DNA of 64,000 nt from Robiginitomaculum_A sp036478535 (GCA_965224735.1 OZ245059.1:868001-932000); one strand, 5' to 3'. Shown: positions 24,862-34,234, counted from the stretch's first letter. The notes: generated by a model from the letters alone, not told the origin. A program made the numbers and translations.

Positions 24862-26364
24862 ATGAAAAGTTCTTTACTACTTGGCGCAGTTGGCGCAGTT
24901 ATCACCAGTGCCCTGATTGCATCCCCCCTTATAGCGCCGCCCGCGCAGGCACAGGCGAGCTGGCCTGTTTTCAGCACTAAGGCTAAGGCCAAATCTGGCC
25001 AAGCACTCTCTGTTGACCCGCAGCGAGGAGTACTAACCATGGCGCCTTTGCTTGAGCGCACAACACCCGCCGTTGTCAACATAACGGTTAGCTCTAAAGT
25101 CAAAGCGCTATCGCGGCCTTCCTTTGGTGGAAATAAGGAGTTTTTTGAAAAGTTTTTCGGTGATAATCCTGGGTTTAGCCAGCGCCCCAAAAGCAATGAT
25201 GATGACAGCGAAGAATACTTCACACGCGGCGCGGGGTCTGGCGTTATTATCAATGCTGGAAAGGGTTATATTTTAACCAATCATCATGTGGTGGCAGGTG
25301 CCGATACGATTAAAGTTTTTTTAAAAGATGGACGCGTAGCCAAAGCAACACTGGTTGGGTCTGATGCGGGCACGGATATTGCCTTAATAAAAGTTGATCT
25401 TGAAAATATGACGGATCTCACTTTGGCAGATTCTGACACTGTTAAAGTCGGGGATTATGTTATTGCTATTGGTAACCCATTTGGCATTGGCCAAACTGTT
25501 ACCTCAGGCATTGTTTCCGCTCTTGGGCGCACAACATCACGCGGCGATAAATACCAAGACTATATCCAAACAGATGCCGCTATTAACAAAGGCAATTCAG
25601 GCGGGGCTTTGATAAATTCTAAAGGCGATCTTATCGGTATTAACTCTGCGATTATGTCTAGATCTGGCGGTTCTAACGGCATTGGCTTTGCAGTGCCTGC
25701 AAATATGGTTACGGGCATTATTGACCAACTTATATCTTACGGTGAAGTTCACAGAGGGCGCATCGGTGTTAGCATTCAAAACATCACACCTGAATTACAA
25801 GAAGCCATGCGCTTACCAACCCGCAAAGGCGCTTTGGTCGGACAAGTGCAAGAGAATAGCCCAGCAGAAAAGGCGGGGCTTAAAGTAGGCGATATTATCA
25901 CCAAGTTTAACGGCGTGGATATTTTGGATAGTGATGACATTCGCAATGCCGTTGGCGTTGTTGAGCGCGGACACAAAGCAAAAATATCTTATCTTCGCGA
26001 TGGCAAAAAATATACCGTTCATATTGGCGTTGAAAAAATAGATAAGGACGATGCGCCAGTTGCGAGTGATAAACCAACTAAACAAGACGTGGCAGAATTT
26101 GATGCGCTTGGTGGTGCAAAGCTTGGCAATATTCCAACAGGCGCTGATATCACGGGCGGCATGGACGGGGTGTTTCTTATTTCCGTGAAACGCGGCTCTT
26201 ACGCGTGGGAAGCAGGTCTTAAGAAAGGCGATATAATCCGCGCCGTGAATACGCTGAAGATCAAAGACCTTGAGGGTTTCAAAGACGCCATGAAGGGCAA
26301 GAAAAAAGCTGTAGCCCTCACCGTTCAGCGCGGCCGCTCACAGCTCTTTATCGCGGTGAAATAA
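24862..26364 (+). CDS. DegP/HtrA-family periplasmic serine protease
   Basis: Do/DegP-like envelope protease-chaperone of about 500 residues. A signal peptide (MKSSLLLGAVGAV to PPAQAQA) leads to a trypsin-like domain with His in LTNHHVV, Asp in GTDIALIKV and Ser in NKGNSGGALI. Two PDZ domains follow, RIGVSIQNITPEL... and a second near MDGVFLISVKRGSYAWEAGL. I start at 24862, 6 bases after GGAG; an ATG at 24850 adds four residues. It stands alone. A hairpin that may terminate transcription follows at about 26368-26398. Confidence 0.95.
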   Translation: MKSSLLLGAVGAVITSALIASPLIAPPAQAQASWPVFSTKAKAKSGQALSVDPQRGVLTMAPLLERTTPAVVNITVSSKVKALSRPSFGGNKEFFEKFFGDNPGFSQRPKSNDDDSEEYFTRGAGSGVIINAGKGYILTNHHVVAGADTIKVFLKDGRVAKATLVGSDAGTDIALIKVDLENMTDLTLADSDTVKVGDYVIAIGNPFGIGQTVTSGIVSALGRTTSRGDKYQDYIQTDAAINKGNSGGALINSKGDLIGINSAIMSRSGGSNGIGFAVPANMVTGIIDQLISYGEVHRGRIGVSIQNITPELQEAMRLPTRKGALVGQVQENSPAEKAGLKVGDIITKFNGVDILDSDDIRNAVGVVERGHKAKISYLRDGKKYTVHIGVEKIDKDDAPVASDKPTKQDVAEFDALGGAKLGNIPTGADITGGMDGVFLISVKRGSYAWEAGLKKGDIIRAVNTLKIKDLEGFKDAMKGKKKAVALTVQRGRSQLFIAVK

Positions 26365-26367
26365 ACC

Positions 26368-26398
26368 ATAATTTTGTGTGGGCAAAAGCACGCACAAA
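26368..26398 (+). terminator. Possible terminator after the DegP-like gene
   Basis: ATAATTTTGTGTGGGC and GCACGCACAAATTAT can pair around an AAAA loop, with some G-U pairs. The T-rich tail is weak (CTTTCTC). The next ~200 bases up to 26595 hold two imperfect 13-bp repeats (AACTCTGGTCACG) and no gene that I can see. Confidence 0.45.
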
Positions 26399-26595
26399 TT
26401 ATCTTTCTCAACTCTGGTCACGAACTCTGGACACGAAAAATTCTTTTCCACTTGGTTTTACACCTCATGCACCTTTTTCAGAAGGCATCTTTTTCACAGG
26501 GCACATTTTTTACAGTGCTGAATCTTGTCATCTTTAGTCACAGAAACTCACAGAAATGTGTATGATATTGTGCGGTATTTACGGTAAGAACAAGA

Positions 26596-27570
26596 ATGAA
26601 TATTATTACGAATCCCAAAAAATCGGATGCACAAAAATCGCTTGACCCAGAAAAATTCAAAAACCCAGACATCACAGCCAAAGGTGAAAAGCGGGCGCGC
26701 GTATATTTTAAGACCCTAAAAACGCTTTGGTTCTTCACGGGTTCTCTTTGCAATATAAAATGCATTAATTGCTATATTGACAGCTCGCCTACTGCCGATC
26801 ATTTCGTTTATTTAACCCCCCTGGACATGGCGCCTTATCTTGATGAAATAGACGCGCTTGGATACGGGAAGGTGGAAATAGCCTTTACGGGCGGCGAGCC
26901 CTATATGAACCCGCATATAATCAGGCTCTGTGAAATGGCGCTAGAGCGCGGGCATAGCCTACTTGTGCTCACCAATGCTATGAAACCCATGATGCGCTTG
27001 CACATCCAAGAAGGGCTTATGGGCTTACAAGCGCGCTTTGGTAGCGCCATGACACTTCGCGTTAGTCTTGATCATTATACCAAAGAGGGGCACAATAGAG
27101 AACGCGGCGCCAACAGCTTTGAGAGTGTGCTTATTGGCCTTAACTGGCTTAGTGAAAATGGTTTTAGCCTCAATCTAGCGGGCCGAACCATCTGGCATGA
27201 AAACGAAAAGACATCGCGTGAGAATTATGGCAAATTGATTGCCCAGCATGGATGGAGCATCAATAAAGGCAGCCCCAAAGAACTCGTTTTATTTCCAGAA
27301 ATGGACGCGCATGTAGACACTCCGGAAATCACAACGTCCTGTTGGGGCATATTAGGGAAATCCCAAGACGACATTATGTGCTCTAATGCGCGCATGGTTG
27401 TTCGTAAAAAAGGCAGTGAGCGGGCAAGCGTGCTTGCCTGCACCTTGTTATGGGATGACGATCAATTTGACCTGGGCACGACACTTAAAGGCGCCCGCGC
27501 GCCAGTTAAACTAAACCACCCCCACTGCGCAACATTTTGCGTTCTAGGCGGTGCATCTTGCTCGGCCTAA
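26596..27570 (+). CDS. Radical SAM protein of unknown function
   Basis: The canonical cluster motif CNIKCINC (Cys52, Cys56, Cys59) is followed by the SAM-binding FTGGEPYMNP segment. The C-terminal third has many more Cys (SCWG, DIMCSN, VLACTLL, HPHCATFC, GASC), suggesting an auxiliary Fe-S cluster of SPASM type. Such enzymes modify peptides or small molecules by radical chemistry, but no precursor peptide or partner gene is adjacent. The gene lies between degP and the convergent rpoD. The Shine-Dalgarno signal is weak. Confidence 0.85.
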   Translation: MNIITNPKKSDAQKSLDPEKFKNPDITAKGEKRARVYFKTLKTLWFFTGSLCNIKCINCYIDSSPTADHFVYLTPLDMAPYLDEIDALGYGKVEIAFTGGEPYMNPHIIRLCEMALERGHSLLVLTNAMKPMMRLHIQEGLMGLQARFGSAMTLRVSLDHYTKEGHNRERGANSFESVLIGLNWLSENGFSLNLAGRTIWHENEKTSRENYGKLIAQHGWSINKGSPKELVLFPEMDAHVDTPEITTSCWGILGKSQDDIMCSNARMVVRKKGSERASVLACTLLWDDDQFDLGTTLKGARAPVKLNHPHCATFCVLGGASCSA

Positions 27571-27665
27571 GGCGCAATTGGGTTTGCGCAAAAATTACGC
27601 TGAAGGATATTATCAAGCATTCGTACATTTCTCTTATGATTACTTTCCTGATCCAAACCAGTCAA

Positions 27666-29810
27666 TTACTGATCCAAGAAGCTTCGGAGCTTACGAGACC
27701 TGCTTGGGTGTTTTAGCTTTCGCAAAGCTTTCGCTTCAATTTGCCGTATGCGCTCACGCGTAACACTAAACTGCTGGCCGACCTCTTCCAAAGTATGGTC
27801 AGTGTTCATGCCGATGCCAAAGCGCATGCGCAGCACCCGTTCCTCGCGCGGGGTAAGGGAGGCAAGTACGCGAGTTGTGGTCTCGCGTAGGTTTGACTGA
27901 ATAGCCGCGTCGATCGGGAGTGTCGCATTACAATCTTCGATAAAGTCACCAAGCTGGCTGTCTTCCTCACTGCCAATAGGTGTCTCAAGGCTGATAGGTT
28001 CTTTGGCTATTTTCATAACCTTGCGCACTTTATCTAGCGGCATGGCGAGTTTTTTTGCCAGCTCTTCTGGCGTTGGCTCGCGGCCAATTTCGTGCAGAAT
28101 TTGCCGCGATGTACGCACAATTTTATTGATGGTCTCAATCATGTGTACAGGGATCCGAATAGTGCGGGCTTGGTCTGCGATCGAGCGGGTGATCGCCTGC
28201 CTTATCCACCAAGTGGCATAGGTTGAGAATTTATAACCGCGTCTATATTCGAATTTATCAACGGCTTTCATCAGGCCAATATTGCCCTCCTGAATAAGGT
28301 CTAAAAATTGCAAACCACGATTGGTGTATTTTTTAGCAATAGAGATCACAAGACGTAGGTTGGCCTCGACCATTTCTTTTTTCGCTTGCGCGGCTTCACG
28401 CTCGCCTTTTTGTACGGTCTGGACAATGCGTCTGAACTCGTCTACAGGGACGCCCGTTTCGCGCGATAAGTGACCTATTTCTTCGCGAATTTTGACGATA
28501 GCTTTGTTCTCGCGGCCAATAAACCGATCCCAAGCTTCGGAGCTCCCTTTAAGATTATTGATCCATTCTGGTTCAAGTTCATTGCCCAAATAAGCCTTGA
28601 GAAAATCTTGCCTGGGTACACCATTACCATCCGCGAGGCGCATTAATCTACCTTCAAGCCCGATAAGGTCTTTATTGATGGCATAGAGCTGCTCAAGCAA
28701 AGCTTCAATCCGCGCGTTATTAAGGTGCAAAGATTTTATCTCTCTGATGATTTTTGTTTGAATGCCTTCATATTCTTTGGCTTGGGGCGCGCGCAAAGCT
28801 TTGCCTTTAAGGCGCGCATTGATCATCATTGATTGTAGGGCTTGGAAGCGCGTGAAATTCTTGCCAATAGCATTAAGCGTATCAACAACACCTTCGCGAA
28901 GCTTGGCTTCCATAGCCGCTATGGAGAGGTTTTTCTTGAGTTCTTCTTCGTCTTCCTCCTCGTCGTCATCAACAGGTTTTTCGCCTTCGGCATAGTCGCG
29001 CTCTGGCGCGGCGTTCTTTTTGTTCTCTTCATCTTTTTTGCGTTTAATGTCTTCGTCGGTGGCTTCAATTTCGCCTTTTTCAATTTTTTCGCGCCGCACG
29101 GCAGCATCTGAATGGTCTTCTTGGACATTACCGATGGATAAATTATAGGTGCTGTCCAGATCAATAATATCGCGCAGTAAAATGGTTTCGTTTTCAAGTT
29201 CTTCTCGCCAAACCATAATCGCTTCAAAGGTCAGCGCACTCTCGCACAGGCCTTTGATCATTGTGTCTTTGCCAGCCTCTATGCGTTTGGCGATCGCAAT
29301 TTCGCCTTGGCGGGAGAGCAGATCAACTGTGCCCATTTCGCGTAGATACATGCGCACAGGGTCATCCGTACGGTCATGACGGCTTTTAGAATTACCGCCC
29401 TTTATTGTGCGGTTTTCGGCCTTGGTGAGAATATTTTTGCTCTCATCGCCTTTATTTTTATCATCATAAACGGAAATACCCTGATCGGAGAGCAACGCCA
29501 AAGTGATTTCAATTTGCTCTGGCAGTATTTTTTCAGGGTTAATGTGTTTGTTAAGTTCAGACGTTGCAAGCAGGCCGCTTTTCTTGGCAATCGTCAGCAT
29601 GCGCTTAACCTTGGTGTCGTCCATATTTAGTAACGTTGTCTCGCTTGTATTCTCGGTTCCAGCATCAACATTGAGTGGTATGGTTTTTTCTTGGGGTTTT
29701 TCTGTCTTAATGTCTTGTTTTTGATTTTTTTTTGTCACTGCTTTATTTTTTGTCACTGCTTTAGCGGCCTTTTTAGGGGCGGCTTTCTTTTTTGTGGCGG
29801 TTGTAACCAT
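27666..29810 (-). CDS. rpoD: RNA polymerase primary sigma factor (sigma-70)
   Basis: The housekeeping sigma factor, 714 residues. An N-terminal Lys/Ala-rich stretch precedes region 1.1 (KRMLTIAKKSGLLATSEL). Region 1.2 is DPVRMYLREMG. An acidic non-conserved insertion contains DDDEEEDEEEL. Regions 2.1-2.4 include NLRLVISIAKKYTNRGLQFLDLIQEGNIGLMKAVDKFEYRRGYKFSTYATWWIRQAI. Region 4 ends with the helix-turn-helix TLEEVGQQFSVTRERIRQIEAKALRKL. GGAG lies 8 bases before the ATG. It follows dnaG on the same strand, the usual dnaG-rpoD order. Confidence 0.98.
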   Translation of the reverse strand: MVTTATKKKAAPKKAAKAVTKNKAVTKKNQKQDIKTEKPQEKTIPLNVDAGTENTSETTLLNMDDTKVKRMLTIAKKSGLLATSELNKHINPEKILPEQIEITLALLSDQGISVYDDKNKGDESKNILTKAENRTIKGGNSKSRHDRTDDPVRMYLREMGTVDLLSRQGEIAIAKRIEAGKDTMIKGLCESALTFEAIMVWREELENETILLRDIIDLDSTYNLSIGNVQEDHSDAAVRREKIEKGEIEATDEDIKRKKDEENKKNAAPERDYAEGEKPVDDDEEEDEEELKKNLSIAAMEAKLREGVVDTLNAIGKNFTRFQALQSMMINARLKGKALRAPQAKEYEGIQTKIIREIKSLHLNNARIEALLEQLYAINKDLIGLEGRLMRLADGNGVPRQDFLKAYLGNELEPEWINNLKGSSEAWDRFIGRENKAIVKIREEIGHLSRETGVPVDEFRRIVQTVQKGEREAAQAKKEMVEANLRLVISIAKKYTNRGLQFLDLIQEGNIGLMKAVDKFEYRRGYKFSTYATWWIRQAITRSIADQARTIRIPVHMIETINKIVRTSRQILHEIGREPTPEELAKKLAMPLDKVRKVMKIAKEPISLETPIGSEEDSQLGDFIEDCNATLPIDAAIQSNLRETTTRVLASLTPREERVLRMRFGIGMNTDHTLEEVGQQFSVTRERIRQIEAKALRKLKHPSRSRKLRSFLDQ

Positions 29811-29945
29811 AAATTTATCTCCAGCGAAACGACCGTTATAATCGTTTCTAAATCAATCTCTTTTACACCAATAGGCTCCATCCTTGCTCGGCGAATGCCT
29901 AGCTGGTTGAAACCTAGATTTTGCGAAGGTCAGCCCCCGCTTAAT

Positions 29946-31766
29946 TTATTTTCGCTTCGAACGTGCCGAGCGCATCAGACGAGATAGCCCGTCTTTATTA
30001 TCCGCGCGAATAGTGTCAACCATTCGCTCGCGTGTTTCGGAGCGCATATCTTGGTTGCTCTCAGAGCTTTCCAAAGCACGTGCTTCAAGGAGCCAGATAT
30101 TCACTCGCATTTTAAGGTTTGCGTCTACGCCGCCCATAGAAGCTATGGTTAAATTGCGTTCACGCCTGAAGCTTGCGAGGAGAGAATCTTGGCTTTCATT
30201 CTCTATATGGGCATGAAGTGCCCGTTTATCAACACTAATTGTGTCTTGCCAGTACTTTAAAAGCGTATTTTGTAACTTTTGTAGGCTAGTATCATGAAAC
30301 TCTAGGCTAAAAAGGGTTTGATCAATATGCTCAAGCATGTTTGGCCATTGCAAAATTGCGCCGATTAATCGTCTCTCTCGCGCCTTTCTAAGGGCTGTTG
30401 GTTGCATGCCTACTTCTAGGGTTTTGCTGGGTTTTTGCTTGGTTTTGTTCCAAGTGTATTTTTTATTTGGCGTCCATTTTGGCCGTCCGAACTGTTTATC
30501 AAACAGGCTCAGGAGCGCAGTTTTATATTGCTCTCGCACGCCTTCATGTCTTATTTGTTTTAAAACCCCAAAGATTCGGTTTTTTAGCCCTGCTATTGCT
30601 TCGGGGCTATCAAGTTTTTCGGCTTCTAGCTCACGCCGCCACAGCATATCAATCAAAGGCACGGATTTATCCAAAACCTCTTGCATCGCGCTTGCGCCTT
30701 TCTCGCGAACAAGGTCGTCAGGATCTTGCCCATCAAGCAGCAAAGCAAACCGTAAAGTTTGCCCTGGCAGTAAAAGAGGCAGTGCCCGCTCAACCGATCT
30801 AAAAGCGGCTTGAAGCCCTGCTTTATCGCCGTCAAAACACAAAGTTGGCTCTGGCCCCGCGCGCCACAATAGGCCAAGTTGATCTTGGGTGAGCGCTGTG
30901 CCAAGCGGCGCGCAAGCGTGATTAAATCCTGCCTTTGAGAGCGCAATGACATCCATATATCCTTCGGCTACAATCAGACCACGCCCGCCATTTTGCGGGC
31001 TATGCAGAGCTTTACGCGCATTGGGATAACGGTAGAGAATTTTGCCTTTGTGAAACAAACTGGTTTCGGGCGAGTTTAGATATTTGGCTTTCTCGGTTTT
31101 CTTCAAGGCCCGTCCGCCAAAGGCTATGAGCCGCCCGCGAGCGTCCGTGATCGGGAACATGATGCGGTGGCGAAATCTATCCCATGGCTTCCTGCTAGGG
31201 TCCTCGGGCTCTATCAAAAGCCCCGCTGCAATAAGGCGCGAAAGATTGGCGCCTTGCTGGGTTAACTCGTCCCTAAGCGCGTTGAAACTATCGGGCGCAT
31301 AACCAATGCCATAGCGTGTGCAGTCCTCTCCCGTCAGCCCGCGTGATTTTAGGTAGGCGCGAGCTTGGCTCCCTAGCTCGCGGCGCAGGGATTTTTGGTA
31401 AAAATTTTGCGCCCTTTCAATCCAGCGTATGGTTTTTTTATTGGCTGCAACGCGTTTTTCGGCCTCGGGGTCAACCGCAGGCATTTCCATGCCCGCTATG
31501 CCCGCCAATCGCTCGACAGCTTCGGGGAAGCTCAAGCCTTCAATTTCCATCAAAAACGAAATAGCATCACCGTGTTTTCCGCTTGAGAAGCAATGAAAAA
31601 ACCCTTTTTCGTCATTGACAAAAAACGAGGGGGTTTTTTCATTGGTAAACGGTGATAGCCCAGCAAATTCTCGCCCCTGCCGCTTAAGTTTCACAGACTT
31701 GCCAACAACGTCAGACACCCGAACCCGCGCTTTAATCTCTTCTAAAAAATTTTCACCAAATCTCAT
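29946..31766 (-). CDS. dnaG: DNA primase
   Basis: Synthesises RNA primers at the replication fork, 606 residues. The TOPRIM core is intact (GLIVAEGYMDVIAL with the catalytic Glu, LCFDGDKAG). The N-terminal zinc-binding CHC2 pattern is eroded: GLSPFTNEK where the consensus has C and H, and HCFSSGKHGD where the last Cys is Ser. Only one of the usual ligands remains. Similar loss is familiar from alphaproteobacterial DnaG. The C-terminal helicase-binding domain is recognisable only as a helical region. It lies upstream of rpoD. Confidence 0.96.
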   Translation of the reverse strand: MRFGENFLEEIKARVRVSDVVGKSVKLKRQGREFAGLSPFTNEKTPSFFVNDEKGFFHCFSSGKHGDAISFLMEIEGLSFPEAVERLAGIAGMEMPAVDPEAEKRVAANKKTIRWIERAQNFYQKSLRRELGSQARAYLKSRGLTGEDCTRYGIGYAPDSFNALRDELTQQGANLSRLIAAGLLIEPEDPSRKPWDRFRHRIMFPITDARGRLIAFGGRALKKTEKAKYLNSPETSLFHKGKILYRYPNARKALHSPQNGGRGLIVAEGYMDVIALSKAGFNHACAPLGTALTQDQLGLLWRAGPEPTLCFDGDKAGLQAAFRSVERALPLLLPGQTLRFALLLDGQDPDDLVREKGASAMQEVLDKSVPLIDMLWRRELEAEKLDSPEAIAGLKNRIFGVLKQIRHEGVREQYKTALLSLFDKQFGRPKWTPNKKYTWNKTKQKPSKTLEVGMQPTALRKARERRLIGAILQWPNMLEHIDQTLFSLEFHDTSLQKLQNTLLKYWQDTISVDKRALHAHIENESQDSLLASFRRERNLTIASMGGVDANLKMRVNIWLLEARALESSESNQDMRSETRERMVDTIRADNKDGLSRLMRSARSKRK

Positions 31767-31905
31767 AGGGGTTATGTAGGGTTTTTTTGGTGAAAATGCG
31801 AGTCTGTAATATTATGTAGGGCTTTGAATTGCTTTATAACAAGAGCGGCTTAACCAAAGGGGAACAATACTATCATACAAAGGGGCTGCATTTTGCTTGC
31901 TGGCC

Positions 31906-32310
31906 CTAACCCCTGCTGTGCGCTGCTATAATTTTTGAGGATGCTTCTAGTGATTTAGCCAGATCGAGCATGTGCTTGCGGGGGGCTTTGCCCATATTAT
32001 AGTAGGCGCGGACGAGATCCATGGTTTCTTTTTTGGAAAGAATATCGGGCGCGAGTACATTATTAGGCGAAGTTTGACTTAGATTATCATGTTCGGACAA
32101 GCCTTCATAGAAATGTTGGACGGGTACACTCAGGGCTTCTGATAGCTCGAACAAGCGCGAGGCACTAACGCGGTTTGCGCCGCATTCATATTTTTGAATT
32201 TGCTGAAAACGAACACCAACTTGCTCCGCAAGCATTTGCTGGGTCATGCCCAAAAGACGGCGGCGGTGGCGTAGGCGTTTGCCTACAAATAGGTCAATTT
32301 CGTTGGTCAT
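31906..32310 (-). CDS. XRE-family helix-turn-helix regulator
   Basis: A 134-residue protein. The N-terminal Cro/C1-type HTH is at about 10-65 (VGKRLRHRRRLLGMTQQMLAEQVGVRFQQIQKYECGANRVSASRL). The C-terminal ~60 residues (KKETMDLVRAYYNMGKAPRKHMLDLAKSLE) are shared with a group of alphaproteobacterial regulators. AAAGGAAAG precedes the ATG. It is divergent from the 400-base region that holds the candidate small RNA. The targets are unknown. Confidence 0.88.
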   Translation of the reverse strand: MTNEIDLFVGKRLRHRRRLLGMTQQMLAEQVGVRFQQIQKYECGANRVSASRLFELSEALSVPVQHFYEGLSEHDNLSQTSPNNVLAPDILSKKETMDLVRAYYNMGKAPRKHMLDLAKSLEASSKIIAAHSRG

Positions 32311-32589
32311 GACTTTCCTTTTCGCAGTGCCAGAGCCTCAATTCTCGGAGCTGGCGTAATTAGAATATTTAGTTCGCTCCCCTAGAAGGAGAGCAAAAGC
32401 CGTGCCAGTTCTTATAAGGGTTGTTCGCCTAAAAAGCGAAGAAATCACTGTTATTTTTCGGGCATATGCCTCAAAATGGCTGAAAATAAACCTTTTAAGG
32501 CCGCCTTTGTCTCAAATCGAGAAACCAAGAGGGGGTAAACAAGAGGGGTTAAACAAGAAAGATTACAAATTGGTCACACATGTTTAAAT

Positions 32590-32692
32590 CGAGTTGAGAC
32601 GTTCTATATATAAACTGTACCAAGCAGGTTTTATACCGCGCTTCGTACTCCTCCCCCTGGAACTAGGCCGCGCTTGCGCGGCCTGTTTTTTT
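32590..32692 (+). ncRNA. Candidate small RNA with anti-Shine-Dalgarno motif and terminator
   Basis: Nothing codes in 32311-32711. The end of this stretch has a strong plus-strand terminator (32665-32692: AGGCCGCG, loop CTTG, CGCGGCCT, then T-run) although no plus-strand gene precedes it. Upstream, AAGC-A-GGT / ACC-GC-GCTT can form a hairpin near 32622-32643, followed by the unpaired CTCCTCCCCCTGG, a motif type used by alphaproteobacterial sRNAs to bind ribosome-binding sites. The 5' end is uncertain; a TATATATAAA box at 32605-32614 could be a -10 region. No family was recognised. Confidence 0.45.
32665..32692 (+). terminator. Rho-independent terminator
   Basis: An 8-bp GC-rich perfect stem with a 4-base loop, followed by G and seven T on the plus strand. 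The genes on both sides are on the minus strand, so it must end an unannotated plus-strand transcript. Confidence 0.9.
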
Positions 32693-32711
32693 GCTGTTTT
32701 TTTTTGCTGTG

Positions 32712-33635
32712 TTATTGAGCGGCTATATTTATGTCAGGCAACAGATGGCTGTGCATGCGCAAAATTATATTTTCCATGGCAACTGTAAGCCCGCCAATGC
32801 CGCTATGGGGTTCTATAGTAACCGGGTTTAGATAGAGGTCTTTATTTATTTCAATCTGGATTGCTTCTATATTGTCATGGGGGCGACCATAGGTTTTGGT
32901 GATATACCCACCTGCATAGGGATGATTGCGCGCCGTGCTATAGCCTGCTTCTTGAAACAGGGTTTCCAGTAAATCAAGGGTATCATTGTGGCAGCTTTTG
33001 CCAAAACAATTGCCCAAAACAATGTTTGGTCTGGGCGATCCGTCCATGTCCGTGCCTGGCAATGAATGGCAATCCAGCAATAGGGCTTTGCCAAATTGCA
33101 TTTTTGTTTTATTTATTTGGCCTAAAAGCGCCTGATGATAGGTATGGTAAAACCTATTAAGGCGGCGGGTTATCAGTGTGTCCGTAATGTTTTGTGCGTA
33201 AATATTTTGGTCAATTTGAATGTGCGTTGGAATGACGCCCAGTCCGCTGCGCGCGCGCGGACTAATGGCGCGGGGGTAAGGTGTGTCCTCTCCCTGGATA
33301 CGGCTATAAGGGGGTACTTCATTAGGGCTTCTGTTTAGATCGACATAAGAGCGCGGGAAGAGAGCCCCGATATAAGCAATATTGTGCTCACTAAGCGGCT
33401 TTATAATCTGATCTACATAACTATCCTCGACAAGGCGAAGCTGGGAAAGCGATAATGATGTTTGGGCTTGAAATTCTTTTGGATAAGTCCGCCCGGAATG
33501 GGGCGAGCTTAGAACAAGCGGGGAGGCGGGCTTATCTGGCATGATAAGTTCAAAGGGCGCTCCAAAATCACGTAAGACTATAGCGTCCAGTTTTTCTTGT
33601 AAATTCGCTCTTTTTTTGCGACTTTTTTGCCACAT
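32712..33635 (-). CDS. N-formylglutamate amidohydrolase family protein
   Basis: A 307-residue protein of the FGase family (hydrolysis of N-formyl-L-glutamate in histidine degradation; other amides possible). Marks: SSPHSGRTYP (metal-binding His, about 44-53), VDLNRSPNEVPP, LLLDCHSLPG, NHPYAGGYITKTYG and IQIEINKDLYL. No hut genes are nearby, so the substrate is uncertain. In many Alphaproteobacteria a homologue sits beside cpdR, as here (divergent, about 180 bases apart). AAGGAA precedes the ATG. Confidence 0.88.
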   Translation of the reverse strand: MWQKSRKKRANLQEKLDAIVLRDFGAPFELIMPDKPASPLVLSSPHSGRTYPKEFQAQTSLSLSQLRLVEDSYVDQIIKPLSEHNIAYIGALFPRSYVDLNRSPNEVPPYSRIQGEDTPYPRAISPRARSGLGVIPTHIQIDQNIYAQNITDTLITRRLNRFYHTYHQALLGQINKTKMQFGKALLLDCHSLPGTDMDGSPRPNIVLGNCFGKSCHNDTLDLLETLFQEAGYSTARNHPYAGGYITKTYGRPHDNIEAIQIEINKDLYLNPVTIEPHSGIGGLTVAMENIILRMHSHLLPDINIAAQ

Positions 33636-33747
33636 GAAAGTATTCCTTAATAACCTCGTTCTAGTTTTTGTGCATATAAAAGCAAACTGGCCTCATTTAT
33701 GCAAGTCACTATTAATAGTCTTGTTTTTGTATCAAAATAAAGCAAAA

Positions 33748-33787
33748 CTAACTGTTGCGTAATTTATCTAACTGTTGCGTAATTTAT
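33748..33787. repeat. 20-bp perfect tandem repeat in the cpdR upstream region
   Basis: CTAACTGTTGCGTAATTTAT occurs twice in a row (33748-33767, 33768-33787), ending 28 bases before the cpdR start. It could be a duplicated operator or simply another neutral tandem duplication. Confidence 0.9.
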
Positions 33788-33815
33788 ACAGATAAAAACA
33801 CTAAAAGGGATGTCT

Positions 33816-34178
33816 ATGGCAACGATTTTATACGCAGAAGATGATGATTCGATGCGCGGGTTTTTTGAAAAAGCGATCGAAAAAGCGGGTCACCATGTGA
33901 TTGCTTGCGCGGATGGGGAGGGGGCGCTTCGGGCTCTTAAATTTGCCGACGGAGCCTTTGATATGTTGCTCACCGATATTATGATGCCAGGCCTAGATGG
34001 GGTCGAGCTTGCCAAGCAGGCAGAGACACTCAGCCCAGGTATTAAAATCATGTTCATCACGGGATTTGCTGCTGTTGCCAAACAAGACCCGAACACAAGT
34101 CCCGATACAAAAGTACTCTCAAAGCCCGTACATTTACGCCAACTTGTCAATGAAATTGATAAACTCATAGCTGCATAA
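33816..34178 (+). CDS. cpdR: Single-domain response regulator CpdR
   Basis: A 120-residue receiver domain without an output domain. The acidic pocket is EDD (8-10), the phospho-acceptor is Asp54 in LLTDIMMPG, and the conserved Lys is in LSKPVHL. In Caulobacter, CpdR is an adaptor that controls ClpXP proteolysis in the cell cycle; its final two Ala residues matter for its own turnover, and this protein also ends in Ala-Ala. I start at 33816 because AGGG lies 6 bases upstream; 33810 is an in-frame alternative. The neighbouring FGase gene supports the name. Confidence 0.88.
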   Translation: MATILYAEDDDSMRGFFEKAIEKAGHHVIACADGEGALRALKFADGAFDMLLTDIMMPGLDGVELAKQAETLSPGIKIMFITGFAAVAKQDPNTSPDTKVLSKPVHLRQLVNEIDKLIAA

Positions 34179-34234
34179 TAAGCCTCACTTATGGCTTGCG
34201 CAAAATTTGTGACTATCGTATATCTCATTTCTTC

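Noticed and set aside
32402..32587. 61-codon plus-strand ORF in the XRE/FGase gap
   Set aside because: No RBS, no recognisable sequence, and low-complexity repeats at its end.
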